64,000 nucleotides of DNA from Thiothrix subterranea (lineage in GTDB: Bacteria > Pseudomonadota > Gammaproteobacteria > Thiotrichales > Thiotrichaceae), in assembly GCF_030930995.1 (NCBI RefSeq), contig NZ_CP133217.1, positions 558,001 through 622,000 of the forward strand, read 5' to 3'. Of the stretch, positions 16,415 through 26,014 are shown piece after piece. Both the position numbers and the translations under genes were made by a program. Position 1 is the first letter of the stretch, and every line of letters starts with the position of its first letter. A model generated the notes under the pieces. It had not been told where the DNA came from. It saw only the letters and a list, made by a program, of their open reading frames with translations, and searched no databases.

Positions 16415-17914
16415 TCAAAACACCAGCTCAACCTTCACCGCTTTCAAAAATACCTGCTCGCGTTCCAAATCCGCCAGCAATAACGGCTTTTTGGCGCGGA
16501 TGTCATCGGCAAAGCGCAGCTCAACCCGGTTTTTACCCACGCGAAGCCGCTCAATACGCGGCGCTACTTCCTTATGCGAACGGTGCAACAACACCGCCAA
16601 ACGCAGCAATACGCACAGATACAGCGCATTCTGGTGATCTTCCGCGTTCAACAAACCAAACAATTTGCTGGAAATTTTCTGCCGATGGGTGCGCACTAAC
16701 ACGCTCAACCAGCGTTGTTCCTCATTGGAAAACCCCGGCAAGTCGGCGTATTCCAGCAAATAGCCACCGTGTTTGTGATAGCTAGAATGCGACACTGCCA
16801 GCCCCAATTCGTGCAAATCCGCCGCCCAACCCAGCAATTCCGCCAAATGGCTTGGCAGTTTCCAATCATCACGGCAACGGTTGAACAATTTAAGCGCAGT
16901 CAAATGCACTGCCGCCGCATAGCCCTGATCAACTTGAAAACGCTGTTGCCAAGCCCGCACCGTCTTATCACGAATATCATCGTGCTGGTAACGCTCCAGC
17001 CGGTCATACACCAAGCCTTCGCGCAATGCCCCATCAGACACCAACATCCGGTCGATTTTCAGCGCCTCAAATACCGCAATCAGCACCGCCAAACCACCGG
17101 CAAACACCGGCTTGCGCTCCTCACTCAACCCCGGCAATTTCAGTTTGTCGATATGCCCCGCCTCGATCATCATGTCACGCACGCGGTACATGTGCTCCAA
17201 GGTAATGCCGTAAGGCGCAAGCCCGATTTGCTGAATCACCTTTTTCACAGCACGAATGGTGCCAGATGCGCCGGTTGCCGATTCCCAACCAATCGCCCGG
17301 TAAGCGGCTTTGATCGGGCGTAACTCCAGCAAGGCTGCCGTAATCGCTTTATCCCAACACGCTTTCACCAGCTTACCATCGGGGAAAAATGCCAAGGTGC
17401 TGCTCACACACCCCATGCGCAAACTTTCCAGATGCAATGGCTCGAAACCTTGCCCAATGATCAGCTCAGTGCTGCCGCCGCCAATATCCATGACAAAGCG
17501 CTTGCCTTGCTGATCTTTAGCGAGGGAATGTGATACACCGAGGTAGATCAAACGCGCCTCTTCACGCCCGCTGATCACCGCAATCGGATGCCCCAACGCC
17601 GCTTCCGCCCGGTGCAAAAACTCGCGGGAATTTTTGGTCAGGCGCAAAGTATTCGTGCCAACGGCGGCTACATTTTCCGAGGGGAAATCGCGAATCCGCT
17701 CACCGAAACGCCGCAGGCAATCGACCGCCCGCTGTTGCGCCTCCAGACTCAAATTGCCTTTCGCATCCAGCCCGCCGCCCAAACGCACCGGCTCACGCAG
17801 GCGATCGAGGATAGTGACCTGCCCGAATGCATCAATCTGCACCACGATCATGTGGAAGCTGTTCGACCCCAAGTCAATGGTTGCCAGCTTGTACGGCATT
17901 TGCCCGTTAGTCAT
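16415..17914 (-). CDS. ppx: Exopolyphosphatase (Ppx/GppA family)
   Basis: A 499-residue ASKHA-fold phosphatase: the N-terminal phosphate-1 loop IDLGSNSFHM, Glu in the Gly-Arg-Glu-Glu-Ala region, DIGGGSTEL (phosphate 2) and a C-terminal HD-like helical half. It releases phosphate processively from polyphosphate and/or hydrolyses pppGpp. Length fits E. coli Ppx (513) or GppA (494); the two cannot be split by eye. The start lies 4 bp after the ridA stop, so it belongs to the rpoZ-spoT-ridA neighbourhood; that places a possible pppGpp/polyP hydrolase beside a ppGpp hydrolase. An ATG 15 bp inside is an alternative start. Confidence 0.88.
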   Translation of the reverse strand: MTNGQMPYKLATIDLGSNSFHMIVVQIDAFGQVTILDRLREPVRLGGGLDAKGNLSLEAQQRAVDCLRRFGERIRDFPSENVAAVGTNTLRLTKNSREFLHRAEAALGHPIAVISGREEARLIYLGVSHSLAKDQQGKRFVMDIGGGSTELIIGQGFEPLHLESLRMGCVSSTLAFFPDGKLVKACWDKAITAALLELRPIKAAYRAIGWESATGASGTIRAVKKVIQQIGLAPYGITLEHMYRVRDMMIEAGHIDKLKLPGLSEERKPVFAGGLAVLIAVFEALKIDRMLVSDGALREGLVYDRLERYQHDDIRDKTVRAWQQRFQVDQGYAAAVHLTALKLFNRCRDDWKLPSHLAELLGWAADLHELGLAVSHSSYHKHGGYLLEYADLPGFSNEEQRWLSVLVRTHRQKISSKLFGLLNAEDHQNALYLCVLLRLAVLLHRSHKEVAPRIERLRVGKNRVELRFADDIRAKKPLLLADLEREQVFLKAVKVELVF

Positions 17915-17917
17915 GGC

Positions 17918-18301
17918 TTAGCCTAAGACCATAATGGCATCGACTTCCACGTCTGCGCCGCGTGGCAATGCGGCAACCCCAATCGCGGCACGGGCGGGGT
18001 AGGGTTCCACAAAATATTCTGCCATCACCTGATTCACGACGGGGAAATTCACCAAATCGGTCAGAAAGACATGCACTTTCACGCAATCATTCAGCGAACC
18101 ACCCGCTGCTTTCGCCACAGCAGACAAATTGTCAAACACTTGACGCACTTGCGCGGCAATATCACCCTCCACCATTTGCATCGTGGCGGGCACTAAGGGA
18201 ATTTGCCCGGACAAATAAACGGTATCGCCCGCCCGTACTGCTTGCGAATACGTGCCAATCGCCTGTGGCGCGTCAGGCGTAGAAATAATGGTCTTGTTCA
18301 T
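17918..18301 (-). CDS. ridA: RidA family enamine/imine deaminase
   Basis: A 127-residue member of the YjgF/YER057c/UK114 family. It has the early Gly-Thr-Tyr-Ser-Gln-Ala signature, the Ser-Gly-Gln-Ile-Pro strand and the C-terminal Pro-Ala-Arg-Ala-Ala-Ile-Gly segment, whose Arg contacts the substrate carboxylate. RidA hydrolyses reactive 2-aminoacrylate made by PLP enzymes; it is a cytoplasmic trimer. It sits 8 bp after spoT, the usual gammaproteobacterial order, and just before ppx. The complete set of family residues suggests an active enzyme. Confidence 0.93.
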   Translation of the reverse strand: MNKTIISTPDAPQAIGTYSQAVRAGDTVYLSGQIPLVPATMQMVEGDIAAQVRQVFDNLSAVAKAAGGSLNDCVKVHVFLTDLVNFPVVNQVMAEYFVEPYPARAAIGVAALPRGADVEVDAIMVLG

Positions 18302-18309
18302 GGAATTCC

Positions 18310-20190
18310 TTATTTCGTCAATTTGCTTACATCTAATACATTCGGTATATGTTTTAGCTGACGAATGACTTCTTGTAAATGCCCTTGATCATCGACTTGG
18401 ATGGTAAAAGCATCTTGCTTGATACGCCCCTCGCCACTGATCTTCAGATCAACGATATTCACATCCAAACCCTCCAAGCATTTGGTGATTTGGCGTAACA
18501 TGCCTTTCACATCACGCACTTCCACCACAATACCGGCTAACAGCTTCTGCCCCTCGCCATTTTCGCCCCATTCAGGCAATGCATCGTGTTGACGCAACCA
18601 ACTGCGAATCGCATATAACGCCTTGCTCGTCTTCACGAAATTCAGCCAATTCACCTCTGGACTCGGCTTATCACCGCAGATAATTTCAATCGTCGCCATA
18701 TTATTCGGCACACGGCTGCGTAAGGAACGTTCTACGCCATCGACCTTGGCTTTCACGCAACGATGCCCTAATTCGGTGTGCACCGCGTAAGCAAAATCCA
18801 CCAAGGTTGCGCCACGCGGCAATTCTTTGACATCGCCTTCCGGGGTATAGGCGTAAATCTCGGTCTGGAACATATCGCCTTGCATCGCCGCATAGAATTC
18901 GTCCGAATTCTGCGCCTGACTATCGAACTCCTTAACCTGTTCGACCCAGCCATCGAATACCCCTTGGGTGTAAGCGCGTGTCCCGGAAGCATGATTCCAA
19001 CGCGCGGCAACGCCCAATTGCGCCACCTGATACATTTCGCGGGTTTGGATTTGGAAACGCACCACCTGCCCATTGGATGCCGTCACGGTGGTTTGCAATG
19101 ACTGAAAACCATACGCTCTGGGTGCGGCAATAAAATCCCTGACCATCCCCATGCGCGGCTTGAATAAACTGTGAATAATGCCTAAAGCGCGATAACACTC
19201 TTCCACTTCAGCGACTTGCACGCTGATTTCCAGCAAATCCCACTGCTGGCGGAAACCGACCTTTTTGCGACGACACTGCTCATACACCCGGAACAGGTTT
19301 TTTTCCCAGACCAGCACGCTGCTCCCCGGAATGCTGACATCCAGCGCATCGGCGGTACTTTTGAAGATTTGCTCATGCTTCTCTTCATTTTCTTGCAGAT
19401 ACGTCTCCAGCGCCCGCTCCATAATGCTGCTGCGCCAAGGGTACAAACCTTGAAACGAGAGCCACTGCAATTCACGGCGGATAATATTCATCCCCATGCG
19501 CCGCGCCAAGGTCACGTAGGTCGTGGAAGTTTCCCGTGCCACTCGACGCCGCTTGTCTGGCTCAACATTGCCCAAAGTTTTCATATTGTGTAAACGATCG
19601 GCCAATTTAACCAGCACCACCCGAAAATCCTGGGTCATGGCCTGCATCATTTTACGGTAACTGGCAATCGTCACCGCCTGTTTGGTCGGCAATTCATCGT
19701 TACGCTTTAACTTGGTAACACCGCCAACCAAATGCCCCACCGTAGACCCAAATTTCTCCACGATTTCTTCATTGGTGCAGTCGGTATCTTCAGGAACATC
19801 GTGTAACAAGGCCGCACAAACGGTATCCACATCCAAATACCACAATGCCAACGTGCGGGCGACTTCCAAGGGGTGGGTAATGTAAGGGGTGACTTTATCG
19901 GCACGCATCTGGCCTTCGTGCTTTTCCGCAGCCAACAGAAAAGCATCGTAAACTTTGGCCGAATCGGTCGGCGTCATATAACGCTCAACCAATTGCATCA
20001 AATTATAGACACGGAAGACATTGTGCGAAAAATTAGGTTTGGGAGCGGGTGCAGGCGGCTCGGCGGGTGGTTCAGCAGGCGGCTCAAACGACGGCTCATT
20101 GAATTCATGGAAGCCATCCCCCCTATTATTGCCCGATTCATCCCCGCGCTCGTCTGGCGCAGCCCCACGGTATGCATCATCATCTGACAT
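18310..20190 (-). CDS. spoT: SpoT-type ppGpp hydrolase with degenerate synthetase site
   Basis: A 626-residue RelA/SpoT homologue. After a Pro/Glu-rich N-terminal extension (about 1-55) the HD hydrolase domain is intact: His91, His130-Asp131, Glu134-Asp135, Asp198 and Asn202. The synthetase domain follows (about 285-410) but has lost expected active-site residues. The usual Gly-Tyr-Gln-Ser-hyd-His is Gly-Phe-Gln-Ser-Leu-Gln (361-366), and the catalytic Glu of the Glu-Val-Gln-Ile-Arg motif is Arg378. TGS (about 430-490) and C-terminal ACT domains (about 550-626) are present. It lies between rpoZ and ridA as SpoT normally does. It is likely a ppGpp hydrolase with little or no synthesis, which would leave synthesis to a RelA elsewhere. 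Confidence 0.9.
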   Translation of the reverse strand: MSDDDAYRGAAPDERGDESGNNRGDGFHEFNEPSFEPPAEPPAEPPAPAPKPNFSHNVFRVYNLMQLVERYMTPTDSAKVYDAFLLAAEKHEGQMRADKVTPYITHPLEVARTLALWYLDVDTVCAALLHDVPEDTDCTNEEIVEKFGSTVGHLVGGVTKLKRNDELPTKQAVTIASYRKMMQAMTQDFRVVLVKLADRLHNMKTLGNVEPDKRRRVARETSTTYVTLARRMGMNIIRRELQWLSFQGLYPWRSSIMERALETYLQENEEKHEQIFKSTADALDVSIPGSSVLVWEKNLFRVYEQCRRKKVGFRQQWDLLEISVQVAEVEECYRALGIIHSLFKPRMGMVRDFIAAPRAYGFQSLQTTVTASNGQVVRFQIQTREMYQVAQLGVAARWNHASGTRAYTQGVFDGWVEQVKEFDSQAQNSDEFYAAMQGDMFQTEIYAYTPEGDVKELPRGATLVDFAYAVHTELGHRCVKAKVDGVERSLRSRVPNNMATIEIICGDKPSPEVNWLNFVKTSKALYAIRSWLRQHDALPEWGENGEGQKLLAGIVVEVRDVKGMLRQITKCLEGLDVNIVDLKISGEGRIKQDAFTIQVDDQGHLQEVIRQLKHIPNVLDVSKLTK

Positions 20191-20236
20191 AAAACATCCT
20201 CACCGAGCGTATCAGGTCAGGTCGCATTATTAACCT

Positions 20237-20270
20237 CAAAAAAATACCCACTCAAGGTAGCAGTGGGTAT
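20237..20270 (-). terminator. Intrinsic terminator between rpoZ and spoT
   Basis: On the minus strand a 9-bp stem (20262-20270 / 20244-20252) is followed by a run of T (20238-20244). It lies just after the rpoZ stop, implying that spoT has its own promoter or depends on read-through. Confidence 0.8.
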
Positions 20271-20282
20271 TCTTTATCCGTC

Positions 20283-20501
20283 TTAATCGTCGATTGCGGC
20301 AGTGGCAATCACCACCGGTTTCTGCACTAGCAAGCCTTCCGCAATTTCGCGCAGGGCAATGACAGTCGGCTTATCGCCTTCATCTGCCACCAGCGGTTGT
20401 GCACCGTGGGAAATGTCACGGGCGCGTTTTGCCGCCTTCAATACCAGTGCAAAATTGTTATCAACATGCTGTAGGCAATCTTCAACCGTAATACGTGCCA
20501 T
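20283..20501 (-). CDS. rpoZ: RNA polymerase omega subunit
   Basis: A 72-residue protein that matches omega along its length. It begins Met-Ala-Arg-Ile-Thr-Val-Glu-Asp-Cys and contains the Asn-Asn-Phe-Ala-Leu-Val segment and the helix with Ala-Lys-Arg-Ala-Arg that packs on the beta' subunit. Omega helps RNA polymerase assembly and forms part of a ppGpp site in E. coli. It is shorter than E. coli omega (91) because the variable C-terminus is trimmed. It precedes spoT, separated by a terminator; the upstream neighbour is not gmk but the exonuclease fusion gene. Confidence 0.95.
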   Translation of the reverse strand: MARITVEDCLQHVDNNFALVLKAAKRARDISHGAQPLVADEGDKPTVIALREIAEGLLVQKPVVIATAAIDD

Positions 20502-20565
20502 CTTGGTTTCGCTCTAAAATTTGATTAATCAGATAAGCTAAGCTGAATCCAAGCCAAGGTCAACC

Positions 20566-22743
20566 CTAATATTTCAACCGCGCATAATACGTCTTCTGCG
20601 CCGCCTCCCGCGCCTGCCCCAGCGTATGAATCCCCATTTCCGCCAGCAACGGAATCAAGCGCATAAACACCTCCGCCGTCGCCATCGCATCCCCCAGCGC
20701 AGTATGCCGCCCCAAAATATTGATATTGAAGCGCTCAGTAATCGCCTCCAGCCGATGCGATTCCTGATTCGGGTGCACCACCGCCGACAGCAACAAGGTA
20801 TCCATCACCGGATGATCAAACACCATCCCCGTCACTTTTTCCTTCACCTGCAAGCAACGCATATCAAACGCCGCATTGTGCGCCACCAACACCGTGTCTT
20901 GCGCAAACTGATGAAACGCCGGTAACACCTTGTCAATCGTCGGCTGCCCGCGCACCATTTCCGGCGTAATCCCATGAATCGGAATCGTAATCGCTGGAAT
21001 ATTGCGCTTCGGGTCAACCAATTGATCAAAGTTTTCGTGGCGCAACAGCTTGCCATTCACAATGCGCACTGCCGCAATCTGAATAATTTCATCGCCATTC
21101 GCTGGGTCTAGCCCCGTGGTTTCGGTATCAAACACCGTGAACGACAATTCGCTCAACTTGCTGTCTTCCAAGGAGCGCGATTGCGCCGAGGCTTGGAACA
21201 AATCGAAATCGTAGTATTCCGGGCGACTCTCATTGCGCACCACGCTGCTGGTTTCCAACTGCTCCTGCGGCGCTGCCAACGGCAATAAGAAGCGGAAAAA
21301 TACCGTTCCCGTTTCCGCTTCGCGTTCAAACCAGAACGCCCCGCCGTGGCGTTCCACCACATCCTGAATCGTCAGCGAGGTATCTTCACCCCCCGAACGC
21401 ATCGGGTCATGTTCCCAACCCGGCACGACTTTATCGGTCGACTTCGCCGCACTCGGTGTCCAACACAAATCCAATTGCGCCCGACCCGTTCCCATGCTCA
21501 AGCGCAATTGCACGGTATTAATCACGCATTCTTGACGCAAACGTTCTGCCAAATACGACAAGGCTTGCAACAACGAAAAACTTTCCACCTTGAGCCACAA
21601 AGAATCATCAATCTCGGTCGCCACTACAGACAACCCACCCAAGGCTTCGATGCGCCGAATCGCCGCTGCCACCAAATCCGCGCCCAGCATGTCTTCCAGC
21701 GGCCAGCGCAACACAGTGCTATCCAACGCCGAGGATTTCAGTTCCCGTAAGCGCGTTCCCAAGCCTTCAGTTTCCTCGCGCAAAACCGCCAGCAAGCGCT
21801 CGTGCATGTCTGGCTCAAGATCGGGGTATTCCAACACCTCCAGCGCCGCCTGCATATTACCCAGCGCGGCACGGCTGCGTTCCGTCAGCGTATGCAAAAT
21901 ATGGTCTTGGCGGGATTGTGCTTCAAATTCACGGGTAATATTATCGAGCATCAGCACAAAACCCGTCATTTGCACCGGCTCATTCGCCGCTGTTTGCACC
22001 GAACGCACCGGCGCCATTTGCGCCCGTAATAATTGCCCCGTTTGTGTTGTGGTAATGAATTGCGCGGAAGGCGCAGATGCACCGCGTTGCAAACGGTGCT
22101 GAATATTTTCCAGCGCGTGCATCACCAATTTGCGATCAAACACGCCGTAAACCGAACGCCCCAAGCCAATCAATTCGCCGCCACCCGCCACACCCGGCGC
22201 TTGCGACAACGCCCTAAACTGCATCCGCGCCCGATTGTTATACAGCAAAATGCGCCCATCCAGATTGCACACCACCACGCTTTTGGTCAGTTCCGACATC
22301 AACGCTGCCAGACGGTTTTTTTCCTGTTCGGTATTGCGTGCCGCTTCTTGCACCCGCGTATCCATTTCATCGCGCAAGGCTTCGCGCTGTTGCACCAATT
22401 GGTTAAACAAATCCGCCAAGCGCCGGTTTTCAATACTGCCCGTCGGCACAAGCTGGCGCTTCACATCGGTTCCCAGCAATACCTGCGCCTCTTCCGCCAA
22501 GCGAGCCGGAGCCGTCATAAAATACGACACCAGAAAACGCAACGCCGAACCCACCGCAATCAACGACACTGCCCACATCAACAGCAGCAGCATAATGCGC
22601 TCGCCCAGCGTATTTTTGAGAATGGTGCGCCCCGCGTCATCCAAGGTTGACCAGATCAAACCGCCCGTTGCCCCCAACCACAGCAAGCAAATCAACCCAA
22701 TCAGCGCAATGCCGAGCGCAACCCGTTTATCAAAACGCCTCAT
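20566..22743 (-). CDS. Kinase-like membrane protein fused to a DEDDh 3'-5' exonuclease
   Basis: A 725-residue fusion. Two membrane helices (about 8-30 and 48-72) are followed by a coiled coil, a PAS-like domain (about 150-270) and a kinase-like helical pair. The H-box position holds Arg-Ser-Arg-Ala-Ala-Leu-Gly with no phospho-accepting His, and a decayed ATPase region follows (to about 500). The C-terminal domain (about 534-715) is a DNA polymerase III epsilon-type exonuclease: Asp539 and Glu541 in FDTETTGLD, HNAAFDMR and a final His...Asp pair. Such proteins are often annotated as polymerase III epsilon but are not the replisome subunit. The start overlaps the upstream response-regulator stop (ATGA), so it is part of the CbrA-like signalling operon. 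Function unknown. Confidence 0.85.
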   Translation of the reverse strand: MRRFDKRVALGIALIGLICLLWLGATGGLIWSTLDDAGRTILKNTLGERIMLLLLMWAVSLIAVGSALRFLVSYFMTAPARLAEEAQVLLGTDVKRQLVPTGSIENRRLADLFNQLVQQREALRDEMDTRVQEAARNTEQEKNRLAALMSELTKSVVVCNLDGRILLYNNRARMQFRALSQAPGVAGGGELIGLGRSVYGVFDRKLVMHALENIQHRLQRGASAPSAQFITTTQTGQLLRAQMAPVRSVQTAANEPVQMTGFVLMLDNITREFEAQSRQDHILHTLTERSRAALGNMQAALEVLEYPDLEPDMHERLLAVLREETEGLGTRLRELKSSALDSTVLRWPLEDMLGADLVAAAIRRIEALGGLSVVATEIDDSLWLKVESFSLLQALSYLAERLRQECVINTVQLRLSMGTGRAQLDLCWTPSAAKSTDKVVPGWEHDPMRSGGEDTSLTIQDVVERHGGAFWFEREAETGTVFFRFLLPLAAPQEQLETSSVVRNESRPEYYDFDLFQASAQSRSLEDSKLSELSFTVFDTETTGLDPANGDEIIQIAAVRIVNGKLLRHENFDQLVDPKRNIPAITIPIHGITPEMVRGQPTIDKVLPAFHQFAQDTVLVAHNAAFDMRCLQVKEKVTGMVFDHPVMDTLLLSAVVHPNQESHRLEAITERFNINILGRHTALGDAMATAEVFMRLIPLLAEMGIHTLGQAREAAQKTYYARLKY

Positions 22744-23114
22744 GCTTGCGCCCCCAACAAGTCACGCACTTTTTGCGCCAATTCCTTGGTGGAAAACGGT
22801 TTGGTCATGTAATCATTCGCCCCCATCGCCAGACCTTTAGCGACATCGGTATCACGCCCTTTCGCGGTCAGCAACACAATCGGCATCGCCTTAAACGTCT
22901 CATTGGCACGGATTTCATGGCACACCTCAAAGCCGGTTTTTTTCGGCATCATCACATCCAGCAACACCAGATCGGGGTGTTCGCGCTCAATCAACTCACA
23001 CGCCTCCTGCCCATCGTGCGCAACGACCACGCGATAGCCTTCGCGCTTCATCAAATATTCCAGCGAAATCAAAATATTCGGCTCATCGTCCGCAATCAGT
23101 ACGGTTTTTGTCAT
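22740..23114 (-). CDS. Single-domain response regulator
   Basis: A 124-residue CheY-like receiver with no output domain: Asp9-Asp10, phospho-acceptor Asp53 in LLDVMMPKK, and Lys in Tyr-Met-Thr-Lys-Pro-Phe. The ATG at 23114 follows GAGGAG; an in-frame start 21 bp upstream is poorer. It lies between the SLC5-type sensor kinase (24 bp upstream) and the exonuclease fusion (4-bp overlap), so it is the likely phosphorylation target of that kinase. CbrA partners with an NtrC-type CbrB in Pseudomonas; no such regulator is present here. Confidence 0.9.
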   Translation of the reverse strand: MTKTVLIADDEPNILISLEYLMKREGYRVVVAHDGQEACELIEREHPDLVLLDVMMPKKTGFEVCHEIRANETFKAMPIVLLTAKGRDTDVAKGLAMGANDYMTKPFSTKELAQKVRDLLGAQA

Positions 23115-23138
23115 GTTATGCTCCTCTCTCTCCAATCT

Positions 23139-25790
23139 TTACCTCGGCAAGAAAAAGCCGAAACACGCGCCTTTGCCTTCCTCCGACTCCAGCCACATGC
23201 GCCCACCAAAATGCTCTACGATTTGGCGGCTAATCGGCAAACCCAGCCCCGTGCCTTGCACCGAACCTGACTCATTATCCACTTGCCTAAATTTTTCAAA
23301 CACCAGCACGTGCTTATCCGGGGCAATGCCTACCCCATTATCCGCCACCGTCACCGTGACACCCGCAGGTGCATCTAGCAAACGCACCACAATTTCACCC
23401 TGCGACACCGGCACAAATTTCAGCGCATTCGACAGCAGATTCAGCACCACCTGCACCAAACGATCCGCATCCGCCCGCAATGGCGCAACACTCGCTGGCA
23501 ATTCGGTATGCAACGCAATCTGGCGTTCACGGCACGTTCCCGCCACGCTATTCACCGCTTGTTGCACCACGTCACGCATATCCACGTCGCTGTTGTGCCA
23601 TTCGGCATGACCTGCTTCAATCTTCGCCATATCCAGCACTTGATTCACCAAGCGGCTGAGGCGTTCGGTTTCCGCCACCACAATGCCTAAGAATTGCTGC
23701 CGCTGCTCCAACTCCATCTCAGGGTCATCCTGCATCATCTCGGAAAGCGCACGGATCGAAGTCAGCGGGGTACGCAATTCATGGGTAACGGATGACATAA
23801 AATCATCCTTCAAATGATCCAGACTTTTGAGCTTTTCGAGTGCAATCCGCAACTCGGAAGCCTCTTCCAAAATCCGCATCACATCATCCAGCTCCAGCGC
23901 CTCTTCCTCCACCACCGAAGCCACCATCACCCGTGCCGACGCGCTGCCAATCGCGCCGGTTAATTGCGTCTCCACGAAGTGTACCAGCTTCGCATCAGCG
24001 GGTATTTGCCCTATGTCATGCACACTCACTTGTTGCGCATACTGGGCGAACAATTGTTCCGCACGGGTTTCGCCCAAAAAACGCCCCATCAAATGCAATA
24101 AATCGGTGACTTTCGCCTGCCCCTGCCAAAACACCGGATGCGTGCTGCTAGTGCGTTGAAACACATCCACAAATAGCAAGGCTTGGCTGGCTTCCCGCGC
24201 GGCGGGGCGTTGCCACAACGACACCCACACATACGCCGTCACATTCGCAAACAAGCTCCAAAACAGCGAATGCGTGAGGTAATCCAAGCCACTTAACCCC
24301 AAAAACGCTTCTGGCTTCAGCCACGCAATACCCCACGGCCCTTGCTGCAAAAAGTCCGTCGAGACCCAACCGGATTTGGCGAGGGAAGGCAACATTAAGG
24401 TATACGCCCACAACACAAAGCCCAGCAGCAAGCCCGCCAATGCGCCGTTGCGTGTACCGCCTTTCCAATACATCCCGCCCAATACTGCCGGGGCAAACTG
24501 CGCCACTGCCGCAAAGCTAATCAGCCCGATACTCACCAGCGCGTAAGCTTCGCCCGCCAGATGAAAATACAAATACCCCAGCAACAAAATCAGAATAATC
24601 GCCACGCGGCGGATACCCAAAATCAACCCCGTCAAATCCCCACCGGAACGCTCCCCAAAGCGCCGCGTGCGCAATAACAACGGCATTACCAAGTCATTGC
24701 ACACCATCGTCGATACCGCGATGGCTTCCACAATCACCATGCCGGTTGCCGCCGACACGCCCCCGACAAACGCCACCAACGCCAGCCAGCCATGCCCCTG
24801 TGACAACGGCAAGGAAAGCACAAACGTTTCCGGGTTCACCGTCCCCACCCCAAAGTACAGCAAGCCGCCCAACGCAATCGGCAACACAAACAGATTGATC
24901 AGCAATAAATACAGCGGAAACACCCACACCGCCCGGCGCAAATGGCGTTCATCCACGTTTTCCACCACCATCACCTGAAACTGGCGCGGCAAAAACACCA
25001 CCGACAACATCGCCAACAGCGTCAACGCAAACCACTGCGAATACGCAAACGGCTTGCCCTGATCCAACGCCAACAACGGCTTCAGGTCAGCGTTTGCCAA
25101 GGTTTGGCTAAAAATATCGCCCATGCCATTAAACATGCCGTAAGTGACGAATAGCCCCACCAACAAAAATGCCAGCAATTTCACCACCGACTCAAACGCA
25201 ATCGCCGCCACCATGCCCTCGTGACGTTCGCTGCTATCCAAATGGCGCGTCCCGAACAGGATAATGAAACCCGCCAACGCCAACGCCAGATACAAGGTAC
25301 TGTCTTCCCACCATTGTGCCGGAGCGTGCAATGTTTCCCCCAACGGCAAGGTCAGCACCGCATAACCGCTGGCAATCGCCTTCAATTGCAGCGCGATGTA
25401 CGGCACGATGCCCACCACCGTAATCAACGTTACCAAACCCGCTAACAACGGGCTTTTGCCGTAACGACTCGCCACAAAGTCCGCAATCGAGGTGATCCGG
25501 TACGTTTTAGCGATGCGGATCATTTTACGCACCACCACCCACGCCAAGATCATTGCCAACATCGGCCCCAAATAAATCGGCAAAAACCACACTCCCGCAC
25601 TCGCGGCTCGCCCTACGCTGCCAAAATACGTCCAAGCCGTGCAATACACCGCCATCGACAGCGCATACACCCACGGGCTGGCAATGATCGAACGCCCCGC
25701 TTCGGCGCGTTTATCGCCGAGGTAGGCTACCGCGAATAGGGTCAGTAAATAGGCGAATGTGACACCGATGACTAAGATGGGGGTTAACAT
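23139..25790 (-). CDS. SLC5/STAC-type sensor histidine kinase (CbrA-like)
   Basis: An 883-residue kinase whose N-terminal half (about 1-500) is a sodium:solute symporter of about 13 membrane helices. A STAC-like linker with Arg-Phe-Leu-Gly-Glu-Thr-Arg-Ala-Glu (about 560-610) follows, then HisKA (His670 in THELRTPL) and an ATPase domain (N box, DNGVGIAPD, GTGLGLP). No PAS domain is seen, although CbrA has one. In Pseudomonas CbrA couples histidine transport to carbon/nitrogen control. The ligand here is unknown; an organic acid or amino acid is plausible. A short hydrophobic gene 3 bp upstream matches the cbrX-cbrA arrangement, and a receiver gene follows. Confidence 0.88.
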   Translation of the reverse strand: MLTPILVIGVTFAYLLTLFAVAYLGDKRAEAGRSIIASPWVYALSMAVYCTAWTYFGSVGRAASAGVWFLPIYLGPMLAMILAWVVVRKMIRIAKTYRITSIADFVASRYGKSPLLAGLVTLITVVGIVPYIALQLKAIASGYAVLTLPLGETLHAPAQWWEDSTLYLALALAGFIILFGTRHLDSSERHEGMVAAIAFESVVKLLAFLLVGLFVTYGMFNGMGDIFSQTLANADLKPLLALDQGKPFAYSQWFALTLLAMLSVVFLPRQFQVMVVENVDERHLRRAVWVFPLYLLLINLFVLPIALGGLLYFGVGTVNPETFVLSLPLSQGHGWLALVAFVGGVSAATGMVIVEAIAVSTMVCNDLVMPLLLRTRRFGERSGGDLTGLILGIRRVAIILILLLGYLYFHLAGEAYALVSIGLISFAAVAQFAPAVLGGMYWKGGTRNGALAGLLLGFVLWAYTLMLPSLAKSGWVSTDFLQQGPWGIAWLKPEAFLGLSGLDYLTHSLFWSLFANVTAYVWVSLWQRPAAREASQALLFVDVFQRTSSTHPVFWQGQAKVTDLLHLMGRFLGETRAEQLFAQYAQQVSVHDIGQIPADAKLVHFVETQLTGAIGSASARVMVASVVEEEALELDDVMRILEEASELRIALEKLKSLDHLKDDFMSSVTHELRTPLTSIRALSEMMQDDPEMELEQRQQFLGIVVAETERLSRLVNQVLDMAKIEAGHAEWHNSDVDMRDVVQQAVNSVAGTCRERQIALHTELPASVAPLRADADRLVQVVLNLLSNALKFVPVSQGEIVVRLLDAPAGVTVTVADNGVGIAPDKHVLVFEKFRQVDNESGSVQGTGLGLPISRQIVEHFGGRMWLESEEGKGACFGFFLPR

Positions 25791-25793
25791 GGC

Positions 25794-25991
25794 TTAATCC
25801 TCACCCGTTTCCATAATCCATGCGAGGGCGGCGATTAGGATCAGCCATACGCTGAATAATCCTAGTGGGAACAGGGGGATGCCCCAGACTTGCACGTCGT
25901 GATCCCACAAGGCTAGTAGTGGGAAATTGAATAGGGCGACGCCTGCCATGAAGAGGGCGAACAGGCGTTGGGGTTTGATGCCTTTTAGCAT
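25794..25991 (-). CDS. Small two-helix membrane protein (CbrX-like position)
   Basis: A 65-residue hydrophobic protein with two membrane helices (about residues 11-30 and 37-58) and an acidic C-terminus. The ATG at 25991 is preceded by AGGAGG at ideal spacing; an apparent start 27 bp upstream would overlap the neighbouring gene and lacks such a site. It ends 3 bp before the SLC5-type kinase. In Pseudomonas the short hydrophobic CbrX sits in the same place and is translationally coupled to CbrA. It could also be likened to small accessory subunits of SLC5 transporters. No catalytic feature is visible. Confidence 0.8.
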   Translation of the reverse strand: MLKGIKPQRLFALFMAGVALFNFPLLALWDHDVQVWGIPLFPLGLFSVWLILIAALAWIMETGED

Positions 25992-26014
25992 GGGGTTCCT
26001 CCTTAACGAACAGT

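Noticed and set aside
20566-22743. Annotation as the DNA polymerase III epsilon subunit (dnaQ)
   Set aside because: The exonuclease is only the C-terminal quarter of a membrane kinase-like protein and lacks the polymerase-binding tail.
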